64,000 bases of DNA from Chryseobacterium sp. (GTDB taxonomy: Bacteria; Bacteroidota; Bacteroidia; Flavobacteriales; Weeksellaceae): positions 434,001-498,000 of the forward strand of contig NZ_JARBTK010000002.1 of NCBI RefSeq assembly GCF_029240215.1, read 5' to 3'. Under the pieces are notes generated by a model, which was given only the letters and a program-made list of their open reading frames with translations, was not told where the DNA came from and did not search any database. A program made the position numbers and the translations under genes. Within the stretch, counting starts at the first letter, position 1. Every line of letters begins with the position of its first letter. Of this stretch, positions 42,354 to 51,870 are shown piece by piece.

Positions 42354-45038
42354 CTAGAAAGTTACATCCAGTCCTACATAGAAATTGGCTTTCATGATTG
42401 GGGCATACACCATTCCTCCGTCAAAATAATTTCCAAAAGGATTTTTGAAATCTACAATCGCATTTTTCTGAGTGTAAGAAGTCAGGTTTTCACCACCAAA
42501 ATAAGCTCTGATTTTCTGGTTGAAATTTCTTGAAATCTGTGCATTCAAAACCGCATAAGATTCTGAATATGTGGGAATCTGAAACTCTTCAGGATTGCTT
42601 GAAGTGTTTGGAAGTCTCTGCTTTCCGACAACATTTAAGGTAGTGTCAAAACTCCAGAAAGCTCCTTTTGTACTTTTGTTTGTAGAATAAGCTAAGTTGA
42701 CAAAACCTCTGTGCTTCGCCATAAACGGAACTTCTCTTCTTTCGCCCAGATAATCAGCCTGTACATCGTAATATTTGTAAGCCAATCTTACATCAAAGTT
42801 TTTGAAAGGAGTAAAATCCCATTGTGTCTGAAAACTGTTTGCAAAAGATTTCCCTTCTAAATTATAAAAAGTCAATTGTTGAGGTGATCTGTCAAGATCT
42901 ACCAAAACCTGATCCTGAAAATCTGTTCTGAAAAAATCTGCCATTAAACTCGATTTTCTTCCGAATAATTTGAATTCCTGTTGCAAACTTGCACCGTAAT
43001 TCCATGCTATTTCCGGTTTCAAACCATAAATATCTCCTCCGTTCTGAAGAATCTGAATGTTTCTGTTGGATGCAAAATACTGTTGGTTTTCAGCAAAAAC
43101 GGAAGCGGTTCTGAAACCTCTTCCAGCCGATAATCTCAAAATCGTTTGCGGAGTAAAATCATATTTAAAATTCAATCTCGGTGTAAATTGGGTTCCAGCC
43201 AAATTATGGAAATCGGCTCTTGCACCTGCAACCAAAGTGTATTTCAAACCTGTCAGAGTATATTCTGCAAAAATTCCGGGAACGATTTCGTTTCTTTTAA
43301 AGTTATCCAATAAATAATTTTCATCATAAACATCGTACAAAAAGCTCGCTCCGGTTTTATATTTATGATTGGTATTTCCGATGATGCTTTCAAATATTAA
43401 ATTTGAATAATATGTGTGTTGCTTTCCGGAATAATTTCTCAAACCGAAAAAGCTGTCTTGCTGATGATAGACATATTGATTCATCCAACCCAAACTCTGA
43501 TAAGGTTTTCCTTTGAAAACGTAACCAGTTTTGTTCCAGATCTGAAATCTTGAAATGTCAATTCCAACACCATAATCTGTCTGATCTTCCTGATCTATTT
43601 GTTTATTGAAAGAAGTTTGTCCTGCAGTTCTTTCATCTTTTACGAAATTAATTCCAAAGTGCGAACCGAAACCTGATTTTTCTAAGTCGTTAAAATTCAA
43701 CAAATAAGCTGCGTTGATTTGAGAACCTTTTGGTCTGTCGAGAAAACCGTCATCATTCATATCTGTATTTCCGAAAGTACCGTTTCCATGAAGTAAAAAT
43801 GTTTGCGTCCAATGATCATTGATTGGGGCAACGTGTGTAATATTTGCTTCGGCTCTTCCGTTGAAATCTGAAAATAAATTTAAAGAAGTTTTAGGTTTAT
43901 CAGAACTTTTTATCAATTCTGTATTGATTTGTCCTGTTATACTTTCGTAGCCGTTTGTAACTGTACTTCCGCCTTTTGTCAATTGAATGCTTTCAATCCA
44001 ACGTCCCGGAATAAGATTTAAACCATATGCAGAAGCGATTCCTCTGATCTCAGGTAAAAGTTCTTTGGTTAAACTCGTGTATTTTTGGTCTAAACCCAAC
44101 ATTTTCAATTGCTTTGTTCCCGTGACAGCATTGCTGAATGATACATCAACAGTTGCGTTGGTTTCAAAACTTTCAGATAAATTGCAACATGCTGCTTTTA
44201 ATAATTCTTTTGAATCGATATTAAAAACCAAACCGGCATCTTTTTTACTGATTGAAGTTGCCGCTTTTGAAGCAGTTACTTTTACTTCTTCAATATTCTT
44301 TTCGTTATCGCTTTCTTTTTTGGTTTCTTCAATATGATTTTGATGATCAGCTTCTTTACTATTTTCATCAGAATGCACTTCTGATCCTTTTTGTCCTAAA
44401 GGAATTTCTCTATCATAAAGACAACAACCAGGGAGTTTTTTATAGACAGAATCGGAAGTTTTGTACTTTTCGTTATCATGACCTACATCAGCAATTTTTT
44501 TCAGAATTTTATCTGCTGAGGTTTTTGAATTGTCAAAATTTAAAGAAACGATCTGAGTTTCAGAATTCCAGTTTGCCGAATTGGCTCCTGCATCTTTTGC
44601 TGCTTTTTCTATTCTGGCTTTGCAAGATTCACAGTTTCCTTTCACAAAAAATTCATTTTCTGCTTTAAAATGATCGTGATTTTCTGTTGCAGAAACAATT
44701 GTCTCAGCATCTCTTTCATAATGACAACAGCTTAGAAGTTTTTCGTACGTTTCGTCAGAAGTTTTAAACTTTTCATTGTCATGACCGGCATCTGCTACTT
44801 TTTTCAGAATATCATCTGTAGAAATATTTCCCGTAGTTTCTAATGTGAGTGTTTGATTGTCGATCGAATATCTTGCTGCAGAAGCTCCTGCTTTTAATGC
44901 TGTGGTTTCTATTCTTTCTTTGCACATCTCACAGTTTCCTTTCACTTGAAACTGGCTTTTATTTAAAGTTTGAGCAAAGATAAATTGTGTAAATAAGAGG
45001 AATAGGCCAAGAAATATCCTGGTAGTATATGATTTCAT
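42354..45038 (-). CDS. TonB-dependent receptor with two N-terminal HMA-like domains
   Basis: 894 aa. Signal peptide, then two heavy-metal-associated-like domains: Cys36-x2-Cys39 (GNCEMCKERIE) and Cys136-x2-Cys139 (GNCESCKARIE), each followed by GHDNEKxKTSD and a Cys-Cys pair (104-105, 205-206). A His/Glu/Lys-rich linker (210-260), plug domain (about 270-390) and 22-strand barrel ending in Phe follow. It likely imports or senses a metal complex, copper being the usual HMA ligand. It heads a run with two Cys/His-rich exported proteins. The double HMA extension is unusual for this family. Confidence 0.88.
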   Translation of the reverse strand: MKSYTTRIFLGLFLLFTQFIFAQTLNKSQFQVKGNCEMCKERIETTALKAGASAARYSIDNQTLTLETTGNISTDDILKKVADAGHDNEKFKTSDETYEKLLSCCHYERDAETIVSATENHDHFKAENEFFVKGNCESCKARIEKAAKDAGANSANWNSETQIVSLNFDNSKTSADKILKKIADVGHDNEKYKTSDSVYKKLPGCCLYDREIPLGQKGSEVHSDENSKEADHQNHIEETKKESDNEKNIEEVKVTASKAATSISKKDAGLVFNIDSKELLKAACCNLSESFETNATVDVSFSNAVTGTKQLKMLGLDQKYTSLTKELLPEIRGIASAYGLNLIPGRWIESIQLTKGGSTVTNGYESITGQINTELIKSSDKPKTSLNLFSDFNGRAEANITHVAPINDHWTQTFLLHGNGTFGNTDMNDDGFLDRPKGSQINAAYLLNFNDLEKSGFGSHFGINFVKDERTAGQTSFNKQIDQEDQTDYGVGIDISRFQIWNKTGYVFKGKPYQSLGWMNQYVYHQQDSFFGLRNYSGKQHTYYSNLIFESIIGNTNHKYKTGASFLYDVYDENYLLDNFKRNEIVPGIFAEYTLTGLKYTLVAGARADFHNLAGTQFTPRLNFKYDFTPQTILRLSAGRGFRTASVFAENQQYFASNRNIQILQNGGDIYGLKPEIAWNYGASLQQEFKLFGRKSSLMADFFRTDFQDQVLVDLDRSPQQLTFYNLEGKSFANSFQTQWDFTPFKNFDVRLAYKYYDVQADYLGERREVPFMAKHRGFVNLAYSTNKSTKGAFWSFDTTLNVVGKQRLPNTSSNPEEFQIPTYSESYAVLNAQISRNFNQKIRAYFGGENLTSYTQKNAIVDFKNPFGNYFDGGMVYAPIMKANFYVGLDVTF

Positions 45039-45103
45039 TGTTTAAAATTTAGATTAATTAAAAAACGTTTCATTAAAATTTTAATGAATAATTCGATTGA
45101 TGA

Positions 45104-45475
45104 TTAACCTAGTTTTGGCGGCTGCCAAATGTCCTTTAAACTGTCTGAAATATAAGGATCAGAATATTGAAACTCTAATTTTTTATTCGTTTTAAACGGA
45201 TAATGATTGAAAAATACTGTCTTAGCTGCAAGATTTTCAACGAAATTATTACAAGCCGCACAGAACGAACAACAATCGTCGTTGCAAGATGATTTGTCGT
45301 TCTTTTTATTATTTTTTGAAGTGTTGTGATCGTGTTTGTTTTTTTCGCAGCAACCTGAAGTTTTAGAATCTGTTTTGCAGCAATTTTCCTGTGAAGCCTG
45401 AGCATAAAAATTATCTTTAGGAATCAAGAAAACTCCTAAACAAAAGATAATTAATAAAACCTGAATGTACTTCAC
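45104..45475 (-). CDS. HYC_CC_PP family Cys-rich exported protein
   Basis: 123 aa with a signal peptide. It has many Cys (C-C and C-S-F-C-A-A-C clusters), a Lys/Asn/His-rich centre and the family ending IWQPPKLG. Small proteins of this family accompany metal-related TonB receptors in Bacteroidota; metal binding is inferred from the residues. It ends 66 bp before the receptor, likely in one operon. Confidence 0.75.
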   Translation of the reverse strand: MKYIQVLLIIFCLGVFLIPKDNFYAQASQENCCKTDSKTSGCCEKNKHDHNTSKNNKKNDKSSCNDDCCSFCAACNNFVENLAAKTVFFNHYPFKTNKKLEFQYSDPYISDSLKDIWQPPKLG

Positions 45476-45496
45476 GATGCAAATTTAAGAAAAAAA

Positions 45497-46150
45497 TTAA
45501 AGTGCCTCACCTACTTTTTTAGCACAATCATGCCAAGGTTCGCCGTGAGCAGGATTTAATTTTGGTTTGGGACCTGTATTATTTGCAGCAACTTGAGGAG
45601 CAGGAGTAGGTTGAGAAACTGCTTGTGGCTGAATATTTTGTGCTGTCGGTTGAGGCGCAGGCTTACTATTTAAAGGCTGACCAACCGGAATATCACATCT
45701 ATGACCGGGTTCTCCATGAGGAGGATTCATTCCCGGAGCAGTTTTTACCTGTTTACCGTTTTGATCAATCATTATTTTTCCGGGGCTTACTGCATTAGGA
45801 TCAATCTGAACAGAATTGTTTCCGTTCACGGTTATATTTTGTGCTGAAGGATTTGCTGTTTGTGCTGGTGTTCCGCCTCCGTTTAAGGGTTGCCCGACAG
45901 GAATATCACATCTGTGCCCAGGTTGTCCGTGAGGAGGGTTCATTCCCGGAGCAGTTGCAACGGCAGGAGAATTAGGAGCTGCAGTTGGAATTCCGGCCTG
46001 ATTTAATAATGAAGGTTGTGGAGTATTATTGACCACTGGAGAGGATTGCTGTACTCCGGCTTCGTCTTTTATGTAAGTAGGTTTTTCGTCTTTTTTGCAA
46101 GAAATTATCAATACTCCTGCAGTAAGAATTCCTAAAAATATATTTTTCAT
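45497..46150 (-). CDS. Lipoprotein with NPPHG-x-P-x-H-x-C repeats
   Basis: 217 aa. Lipobox ending at Cys18 (VLIISC). Pro/Gln/Asn-rich, low-complexity body with two nearly identical repeats of about 25 residues (core NPPHGQPGHRCDIPVGQPLN) and a diverged third (NPAHGEPWHDCAKKVG). The conserved two His and one Cys per repeat suggest metal or redox binding; unproven. It precedes the Cys-rich protein and the TonB receptor on the same strand. Confidence 0.75.
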   Translation of the reverse strand: MKNIFLGILTAGVLIISCKKDEKPTYIKDEAGVQQSSPVVNNTPQPSLLNQAGIPTAAPNSPAVATAPGMNPPHGQPGHRCDIPVGQPLNGGGTPAQTANPSAQNITVNGNNSVQIDPNAVSPGKIMIDQNGKQVKTAPGMNPPHGEPGHRCDIPVGQPLNSKPAPQPTAQNIQPQAVSQPTPAPQVAANNTGPKPKLNPAHGEPWHDCAKKVGEAL

Positions 46151-46238
46151 AATAAACTTATACTAAAAAACAAAATTAGCAAAACATTTCCAAAATGCTT
46201 TGCTAATTTATATATTATATTAAGATTTTAATGTTCGG

Positions 46239-46925
46239 TTAGTTCTTAACCAAAAGTCTGAAACCTTCTCCGTGAACATTGATAATTTCCAAACCGTCAT
46301 CATCTTTTAATAATTTTCTCAGTTTGGCAATGTAAACATCCATACTTCTTGCGGTAAAGTAATTCTCTTTTTTCCAGATTTTTCTTAAAGCCAGATCTCT
46401 CGGCATAAAGTCGTTTCTGTGAAGACAAAGTAATTTTAGAAGTTCATTTTCTTTTGGAGAAAGCTTATACTCATTGTCACCAACTCTCAACTGTCTCAAC
46501 ATAGAATCAAAGAAAATATTGCTGATCTTGAATTGTTCCTGTTCTTCGTTTTCCAAAGTAGAACTTCTCTGAAGAATCGCTTTGATTTTATATAAAAGTA
46601 ATTCAGTATCAAATGGTTTTGTGATGTAATCGTCTGCTCCTAACTGATAACCTTTCAATATATCTTCTCTCATATTTCTTGCGGTAAGGAATATGATTGG
46701 TGTGTTTTTATCTATTTTTTTTACGTCTTCAGCTAAAGAGAATCCGTCTTTTTTTGGCATCATTACGTCAAAAATACAGATGTCAAATTCGTTTTCTGTA
46801 AATTCTTTCAAACCCTGTTCTCCGTCTACTGCCAAAGTCACTTCAAAATTGTTGATAGAAAGGTAATCTTTCAATACCGCTCCGAAACTTTGATCGTCTT
46901 CTACTAATAATATTCTGTTGCTCAT
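46239..46925 (-). CDS. Response regulator, OmpR/PhoB type
   Basis: 228 aa. Receiver domain with phospho-acceptor Asp53 (FDVMMPKKDG), acidic pocket Glu9-Asp10-Asp11 and Lys in TKPFD; winged-helix output domain in the C-terminal about 100 residues (LSPKENELLKLL, ARSMDVYIAKLRKLL). Partner of the histidine kinase 85 bp upstream. Confidence 0.93.
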   Translation of the reverse strand: MSNRILLVEDDQSFGAVLKDYLSINNFEVTLAVDGEQGLKEFTENEFDICIFDVMMPKKDGFSLAEDVKKIDKNTPIIFLTARNMREDILKGYQLGADDYITKPFDTELLLYKIKAILQRSSTLENEEQEQFKISNIFFDSMLRQLRVGDNEYKLSPKENELLKLLCLHRNDFMPRDLALRKIWKKENYFTARSMDVYIAKLRKLLKDDDGLEIINVHGEGFRLLVKN

Positions 46926-47010
46926 AGTTTTAAATAATTAATAGTTAATAATTATAAAGGATTTTATCTGCCCTTTTTTGATAATATTTTGTTTTGTTGT
47001 TTTAATTAAA

Positions 47011-48558
47011 TCAGACCATCGGAAGTTTGATGATAAATGTACTTCCTCTGTCTTTTTCTGAATCTACAATTACCTGACCTTTATGAAGCTCAATGATTTT
47101 CTTCACATAAGAAAGTCCGAGTCCCTGACCTTTTACGTTGTGGATGTTTCCTGTTTCTTCCCTGAAGAATTTTTCAAATATTTTGGTTTTGTTTTCTGTT
47201 TCCATTCCCATTCCTTTGTCGGAAATTTCAATCACGTACCAATTGCCTTCATTTCTCGTTTTTACGCTGATTTCCGGTGCTTCGGGAGAGTATTTGTTGG
47301 CATTGTCCAAAAGATTCACCAGCATATTCGAAATGTGAAATTCATCAATTTTAAAATTAAATTTTTCAGCATTAAATTCCTGCCTCAAAGTTCCGTTTCT
47401 TTGCGTAACGATCAACCCGAATGATTCTGTTGTCTTTTTGATCAGTTCTCGTACGTTTGTTTCTTTTAGGAATAATTTTACTTCATTTCTTTCGAGTTTA
47501 GACATATTGAGAACGTTTTCGACCTGCTTTTTCATCCTTAAATTTTCCTGTTTGATGAGGCTGGAATAGTATCTTACCTTTTCAGGATTTGTGGCAATTT
47601 TATCATTTGCCAAAGAATCTGTTGCAACGGAAATCGTAGCCAACGGTGTTTTAAACTCATGCGACATATTATTGATAAAATCAGTTTTGATCTCTGCAAT
47701 TTTTTTCTGCTTCATCATATAATTAATGGAAATAATATAAATTCCCAGAATCGTCAACAGAGAAAGGAAAGTTCCCAAAAGCATTGGCCAGTTATTCATC
47801 GCTAAGGAGTATTCTTTTTTCGGAAAAACTAAAGACAAAGTATATAATGTACGGTCTTTTGTGTCTGTAAATAACGGATATGAATAGGTGTTACCCTCTT
47901 TTTTATCTTTAAAAACCTTATTGGCAACATTGGTAAGTTTGTTGTTTTTATCTGTTACTCCATATCCGAAATTCGCTGAAATTCCCTTCATACTCAATTC
48001 TTTGGTGAGAATGGAATCTAAAACTTTGGCATCAACGCGTTTTGTGATCGGGAGGGTATTGCCTGTAACTTTTACAAATTCTTTCATTCCCCAATCGCCG
48101 CTTTGTATATCCTGATTGATTTCTGAGGTCAATTGTTCTCTGTGTGTAGTGTCTTTTTTAATTTTATAAGCTGCTTCATCAGTATATAACGTGGTTAAAC
48201 TCAAAGAATCTCCTCGAGGTGATAAAGGAAGCTGCTTTTGTTCTATAAGGTTTTTAGAATAAACGATTGATCTTTGCGTTCCTGAGTCTATAGTCTGCTG
48301 AATGGTTGTGAGTGAAGGTTGTTTGCTGTTCGCAATAATGTTGTCTCTGAAATTGTCATAATTTTCATTGAGATATTTATCAACCTCCAATTCAGAAACT
48401 GTTTTTGAGGTATTTTCGAGAGCTGTATATACTTTATTGGAAAACTCTTGTTCCAAAGCTCCGTAATATCCTTTAAGCCAATAAAACTGCAGTGTTACAA
48501 AGACAATTAGGGAAATTGTCATGAAAACTGAGATTATCGGGATGAACTTGTTATTCAT
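47011..48558 (-). CDS. Sensor histidine kinase
   Basis: 515 aa. Two membrane helices (about 8-28 and 258-280) bracket a periplasmic sensor of about 230 residues. HisKA with MSHEFKTPLATIS holds the phospho-His; the ATPase domain shows NLLDNANKYS (N box), DKGMGM (G1) and GQGLGLSYV (G2). Forms a two-component system with the downstream regulator; signal unknown. Confidence 0.92.
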   Translation of the reverse strand: MNNKFIPIISVFMTISLIVFVTLQFYWLKGYYGALEQEFSNKVYTALENTSKTVSELEVDKYLNENYDNFRDNIIANSKQPSLTTIQQTIDSGTQRSIVYSKNLIEQKQLPLSPRGDSLSLTTLYTDEAAYKIKKDTTHREQLTSEINQDIQSGDWGMKEFVKVTGNTLPITKRVDAKVLDSILTKELSMKGISANFGYGVTDKNNKLTNVANKVFKDKKEGNTYSYPLFTDTKDRTLYTLSLVFPKKEYSLAMNNWPMLLGTFLSLLTILGIYIISINYMMKQKKIAEIKTDFINNMSHEFKTPLATISVATDSLANDKIATNPEKVRYYSSLIKQENLRMKKQVENVLNMSKLERNEVKLFLKETNVRELIKKTTESFGLIVTQRNGTLRQEFNAEKFNFKIDEFHISNMLVNLLDNANKYSPEAPEISVKTRNEGNWYVIEISDKGMGMETENKTKIFEKFFREETGNIHNVKGQGLGLSYVKKIIELHKGQVIVDSEKDRGSTFIIKLPMV

Positions 48559-48748
48559 TATAATAATTTGTAATTACAAATGTTAAAATTAATTATTTTA
48601 TGACCATATAAACAAAAAATGCGCCAAAAAATTGTGTTGTATTTCTTAAAAAGAAGTTTTTTAACATTTTTTTATAAATATTTGATTTCTTGTCCTAAGA
48701 AAAGTGTTGTTTCAGTCTAAAATTTTTAATTTTAAATAAAAATAAGTT

Positions 48749-49237
48749 ATGAGTTCAGAAATTGTTTTTAATAAAGATTTTGATGCAAAAAGCATGTATG
48801 TCATGAAAGTGTATGACGCTGAAGTTTCCACGGTGTGGGATTATTTCACCAAAGCCGAATTACTTGACCAATGGTGGGCTCCAAAACCATGGAAATGTGA
48901 AACTGATCGTCTCAACTTTGAAGAAGGCGGAACATGGCTGTATTCTATGAACGGTCCGGAAGGAGAGAAGATGTATGCTCTTGTAAAGTATGGTGAAATT
49001 AACGAGCATAGAAGTTTTGACGGAATTGATGCATTCTGTGACGAAAACGGTGAAATTAATGAAAACTTTCCGCAGACTAAATGGTTACTGGGTTTCACCG
49101 GAGTAGAGGAAGGAGCAAAACTATCTGTGAATATGCATTTTGAATCTGAAGAAGATATGAAAAAGCAGTTGGAAATGGGTTTTGAAGAAGGTTTTAAGAT
49201 GGGCTTGAATCAGCTTGAAGAACTTTTAAAGAAATAA
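48749..49237 (+). CDS. SRPBCC / AHSA1-like protein
   Basis: 162 aa. The START-like hydrophobic-pocket fold is indicated by VWDYFTKAELLDQWWAPKPW and the G-x-W-x-Y-x-M-x-x-P strand pair, ending in a long C-terminal helix. AHSA1-like proteins bind lipids or act as chaperone-like factors; no specific role here. Terminator follows. Confidence 0.85.
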   Translation: MSSEIVFNKDFDAKSMYVMKVYDAEVSTVWDYFTKAELLDQWWAPKPWKCETDRLNFEEGGTWLYSMNGPEGEKMYALVKYGEINEHRSFDGIDAFCDENGEINENFPQTKWLLGFTGVEEGAKLSVNMHFESEEDMKKQLEMGFEEGFKMGLNQLEELLKK

Positions 49238-49240
49238 TTG

Positions 49241-49270
49241 AAAAAGGAAAGCATAAACGCTTTCCTTTTT
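49241..49270. terminator. Bidirectional terminator
   Basis: Perfect 12-bp stem AAAAAGGAAAGC/GCTTTCCTTTTT with a 6-nt loop between convergent genes; A- and T-runs serve both strands. Confidence 0.85.
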
Positions 49271-49274
49271 ATTT

Positions 49275-49616
49275 TTAAATCAATTCCTCTTCCTGAAAAT
49301 AGTGAATGATCGCTTTTTTCATTAGAAGCTGCTGTTCATTTGGTTTCAGCTCCGGAAGTTTTTCCACTTCCTCAAAATGCGGATATCCGTCTTTATCGTA
49401 ATGGGTGAATTTAAAATATCCGAAAGGCTCCAGCAATCTGCAAACTGCAATGTGAAGAATATTCAGCTTGTCGTCTTTCGTATATTTTTGTTGTCCGCTT
49501 CCCAATTCCTGAACACCGATTAAAAATAAAATGGTGTCAATCTGCGGATGCTTTTCTGTATCGAAATTAATTTGAAAAAATTCTTCAACCTTTGCCCATA
49601 ATTCTGATTCTGTCAT
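49275..49616 (-). CDS. Conserved hypothetical protein, 113 aa
   Basis: Soluble, no signal peptide. FLIGVQELGSGQQKYTKDDK and the closing NEQQLLMKKAIIHYF look well ordered and helical. I recall this type as a conserved flavobacterial protein without known function. Lies downstream of the oligopeptidase gene in the opposite direction to SRPBCC. Confidence 0.65.
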   Translation of the reverse strand: MTESELWAKVEEFFQINFDTEKHPQIDTILFLIGVQELGSGQQKYTKDDKLNILHIAVCRLLEPFGYFKFTHYDKDGYPHFEEVEKLPELKPNEQQLLMKKAIIHYFQEEELI

Positions 49617-49670
49617 ATTTAAGAATTTGTTTTTATTTTGATCAAATCAAGAAAATTTACTTGATTTTAA

Positions 49671-51716
49671 TTATATTTTATTTTCAAGCTTTAGCAAAAA
49701 TGCATACTCCAGTGCATCTTCTTTTAATGATTCAAATCTTCCGCTTGCGCCGCCGTGACCTGAATTCATGTCGGTTTTAAATAATAAAAGATTATTGTCA
49801 GTTTTCAATTCACGTAATTTTGCAACCCATTTTGCTGGTTCCCAATACTGTACCTGCGAATCGTGAAAACCAGTTGTAATTAACATATTCGGATAATCTT
49901 TCGCTTCTACATTATCGTATGGCGAATAATCTTTCATGTAATGATAATATTCTTCATCGTTCGGATTTCCCCATTCATCATATTCTCCGGTTGTCAAAGG
50001 AATGGTTTCATCCAGCATGGTCGTTACAACATCTACAAAAGGTACTTGCGCAACAATTCCGTTGAATAGTTGAGGTTCGTAATTGACTACAGCTCCCACC
50101 AACAAACCTCCGGCACTTCCGCCCATTGCGTACAAATGTTTGGATGAGGTATAATTTTCTTTAATTAAATATTTTCCGGCATCTATAAAATCAAAAAAAG
50201 TATTCTTTTTAAACAACATTTTTCCGTCTTCATACCATTCTCTTCCCAGATATTCTCCACCGCGAATGTGTGCAATTGCATAGATAAAACCTCGATCCAA
50301 AATCGAAAGTCTCACATTAGAAAAACTCGCATCAACCGTATGTCCGTAACTCCCATATCCGTATAAAAGAACGGGCGTTTCCGCTGTTTTTTTGGTGTCT
50401 TTATGATAAACCAAAGAAATAGGAATTTTCACTTCTCCATCTCTAGAGTTTGCCCAGATTCTTTCAGAAATATAATTTTCGGGTAAAAATTTTCCTCCCA
50501 AAACTTCCTGCTGTTTCAGAAGTTTGGTGGTTTTGTCTTTCATATTATATTCAAAAGTAGAACTCGGAACCGTGAGCGAAGTATAACCATAACGCAAAAT
50601 TTCGGTATTAAATTCTAAATTTAAACCAATGTAAGCCGTATAAGTTGGGTCTGAAAAGGGTAAATCATAGGTTTCTCCGTTTTTCTCGTTAATGATTTTT
50701 ATCTGTAAAAGCCCTTCTTCTCTTTCTTCCAAAACAAGATAATCTCTGAAAATCTCAAAACCTTCCAATAAAACTTCGGCACGATGTGGGATAACATCTA
50801 CCCAGTTTTCCATTCCGCAATTTTCGATTTTTGTTTTTACAATTTTGAAATTTGTAGCGTCGTCTGCATTGGTGATAATGTAAAATTCATCTTTATAATG
50901 CTCAACAGAATATTCTAAATCATCGATTCTTGGCTGAATCACTTTCCATTCTGCAAAAACATTGTCAGCAGGGATAAAATGATGCTCATCAGAAATCGTA
51001 CTAGAGCTTGCGAGGAAAATATATTCTAAGGATTTGGTTTTAAAAACCGTAACATCAAAAGTTTCATCTTCTTCATGAAAAATTAAAACGTCTTCCGCCG
51101 GATTTGTTCCTAATTTATGTCTGTACACTTTATAGGCACGAAGGCTTTCATCTTTTCTGATGTAAAAAACGTGCTCATTGTCGTTTGCCCAGACTGCTTT
51201 TCCAGTTGTATTTTCTATTTTATCTGAAAGAATTTCGCCTGTTTTTAAATTTTTAAAATTTAAGCTGTAGATCCTTCTTCCTACATTGTCTTCCGAGAAA
51301 GAAGCTAATTCATTACTCGGACTTACTGCAACATTGGCAACTTCAAAAAACTCCTGACCTTCTGCCAAAATGTTTACATCCAAAATGATTTCTTCAGGAT
51401 TTTCCATGGTCTGAAATCTTCTGCAGAAAATAGGATATTCTTTTCCTTCTTCATAACGCACGATGTACCAATATTCATTAAAGAAATAGGGTAGAGACTC
51501 GTCATCTTTTTTATAACGGGCTTTCATTTCCTCGTAAAGGTCTTCCTGAAAAGCTTCCGTTTCCTTCATCATCGTTTCTTCATAAGCATTTTCTTCTTCG
51601 AGATATTTGATGACTTCGGGGTTTTCCCGATCATTCATCCAGAAATAATGGTCAATTCTTTTATCACCGTGAATTTCGAGTATGTTTTCTATTTTTTTTG
51701 CTTGTGGAGCTTTCAT
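49671..51716 (-). CDS. ptrB: Oligopeptidase B-like S9 serine peptidase
   Basis: 681 aa. N-terminal beta-propeller (about 70-400) and C-terminal alpha/beta-hydrolase domain with the nucleophile elbow GGSAGG, the preceding YGYGSYG and the His region NSGHGGASGR. The R-x-W-Y-x-D-G and DEWGNPND segments match protease II. It cleaves short peptides after basic residues in the cytosol; no signal peptide is present. Confidence 0.92.
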   Translation of the reverse strand: MKAPQAKKIENILEIHGDKRIDHYFWMNDRENPEVIKYLEEENAYEETMMKETEAFQEDLYEEMKARYKKDDESLPYFFNEYWYIVRYEEGKEYPIFCRRFQTMENPEEIILDVNILAEGQEFFEVANVAVSPSNELASFSEDNVGRRIYSLNFKNLKTGEILSDKIENTTGKAVWANDNEHVFYIRKDESLRAYKVYRHKLGTNPAEDVLIFHEEDETFDVTVFKTKSLEYIFLASSSTISDEHHFIPADNVFAEWKVIQPRIDDLEYSVEHYKDEFYIITNADDATNFKIVKTKIENCGMENWVDVIPHRAEVLLEGFEIFRDYLVLEEREEGLLQIKIINEKNGETYDLPFSDPTYTAYIGLNLEFNTEILRYGYTSLTVPSSTFEYNMKDKTTKLLKQQEVLGGKFLPENYISERIWANSRDGEVKIPISLVYHKDTKKTAETPVLLYGYGSYGHTVDASFSNVRLSILDRGFIYAIAHIRGGEYLGREWYEDGKMLFKKNTFFDFIDAGKYLIKENYTSSKHLYAMGGSAGGLLVGAVVNYEPQLFNGIVAQVPFVDVVTTMLDETIPLTTGEYDEWGNPNDEEYYHYMKDYSPYDNVEAKDYPNMLITTGFHDSQVQYWEPAKWVAKLRELKTDNNLLLFKTDMNSGHGGASGRFESLKEDALEYAFLLKLENKI

Positions 51717-51810
51717 CAGAAATTTTTAATTTTAATCGAATAAAATTCAGTGCAGAAAGTACGCTTTTAAATGATATTTATTCAATATTAATTTTTGTTC
51801 AAATTTAATT

Positions 51811-51848
51811 AAAAAAAAGCCATCTTTCCTTTTAACGAAAAGACGGCT
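51811..51848 (-). terminator. Terminator after hemD
   Basis: Minus-strand stem AGCCGTCTTT/AAAGATGGCT (one G-U pair) with an 11-nt loop and eight T, 23 nt after the hemD stop. Confidence 0.85.
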
Positions 51849-51870
51849 GTATGGTTTAAAGTTTAAAAAA

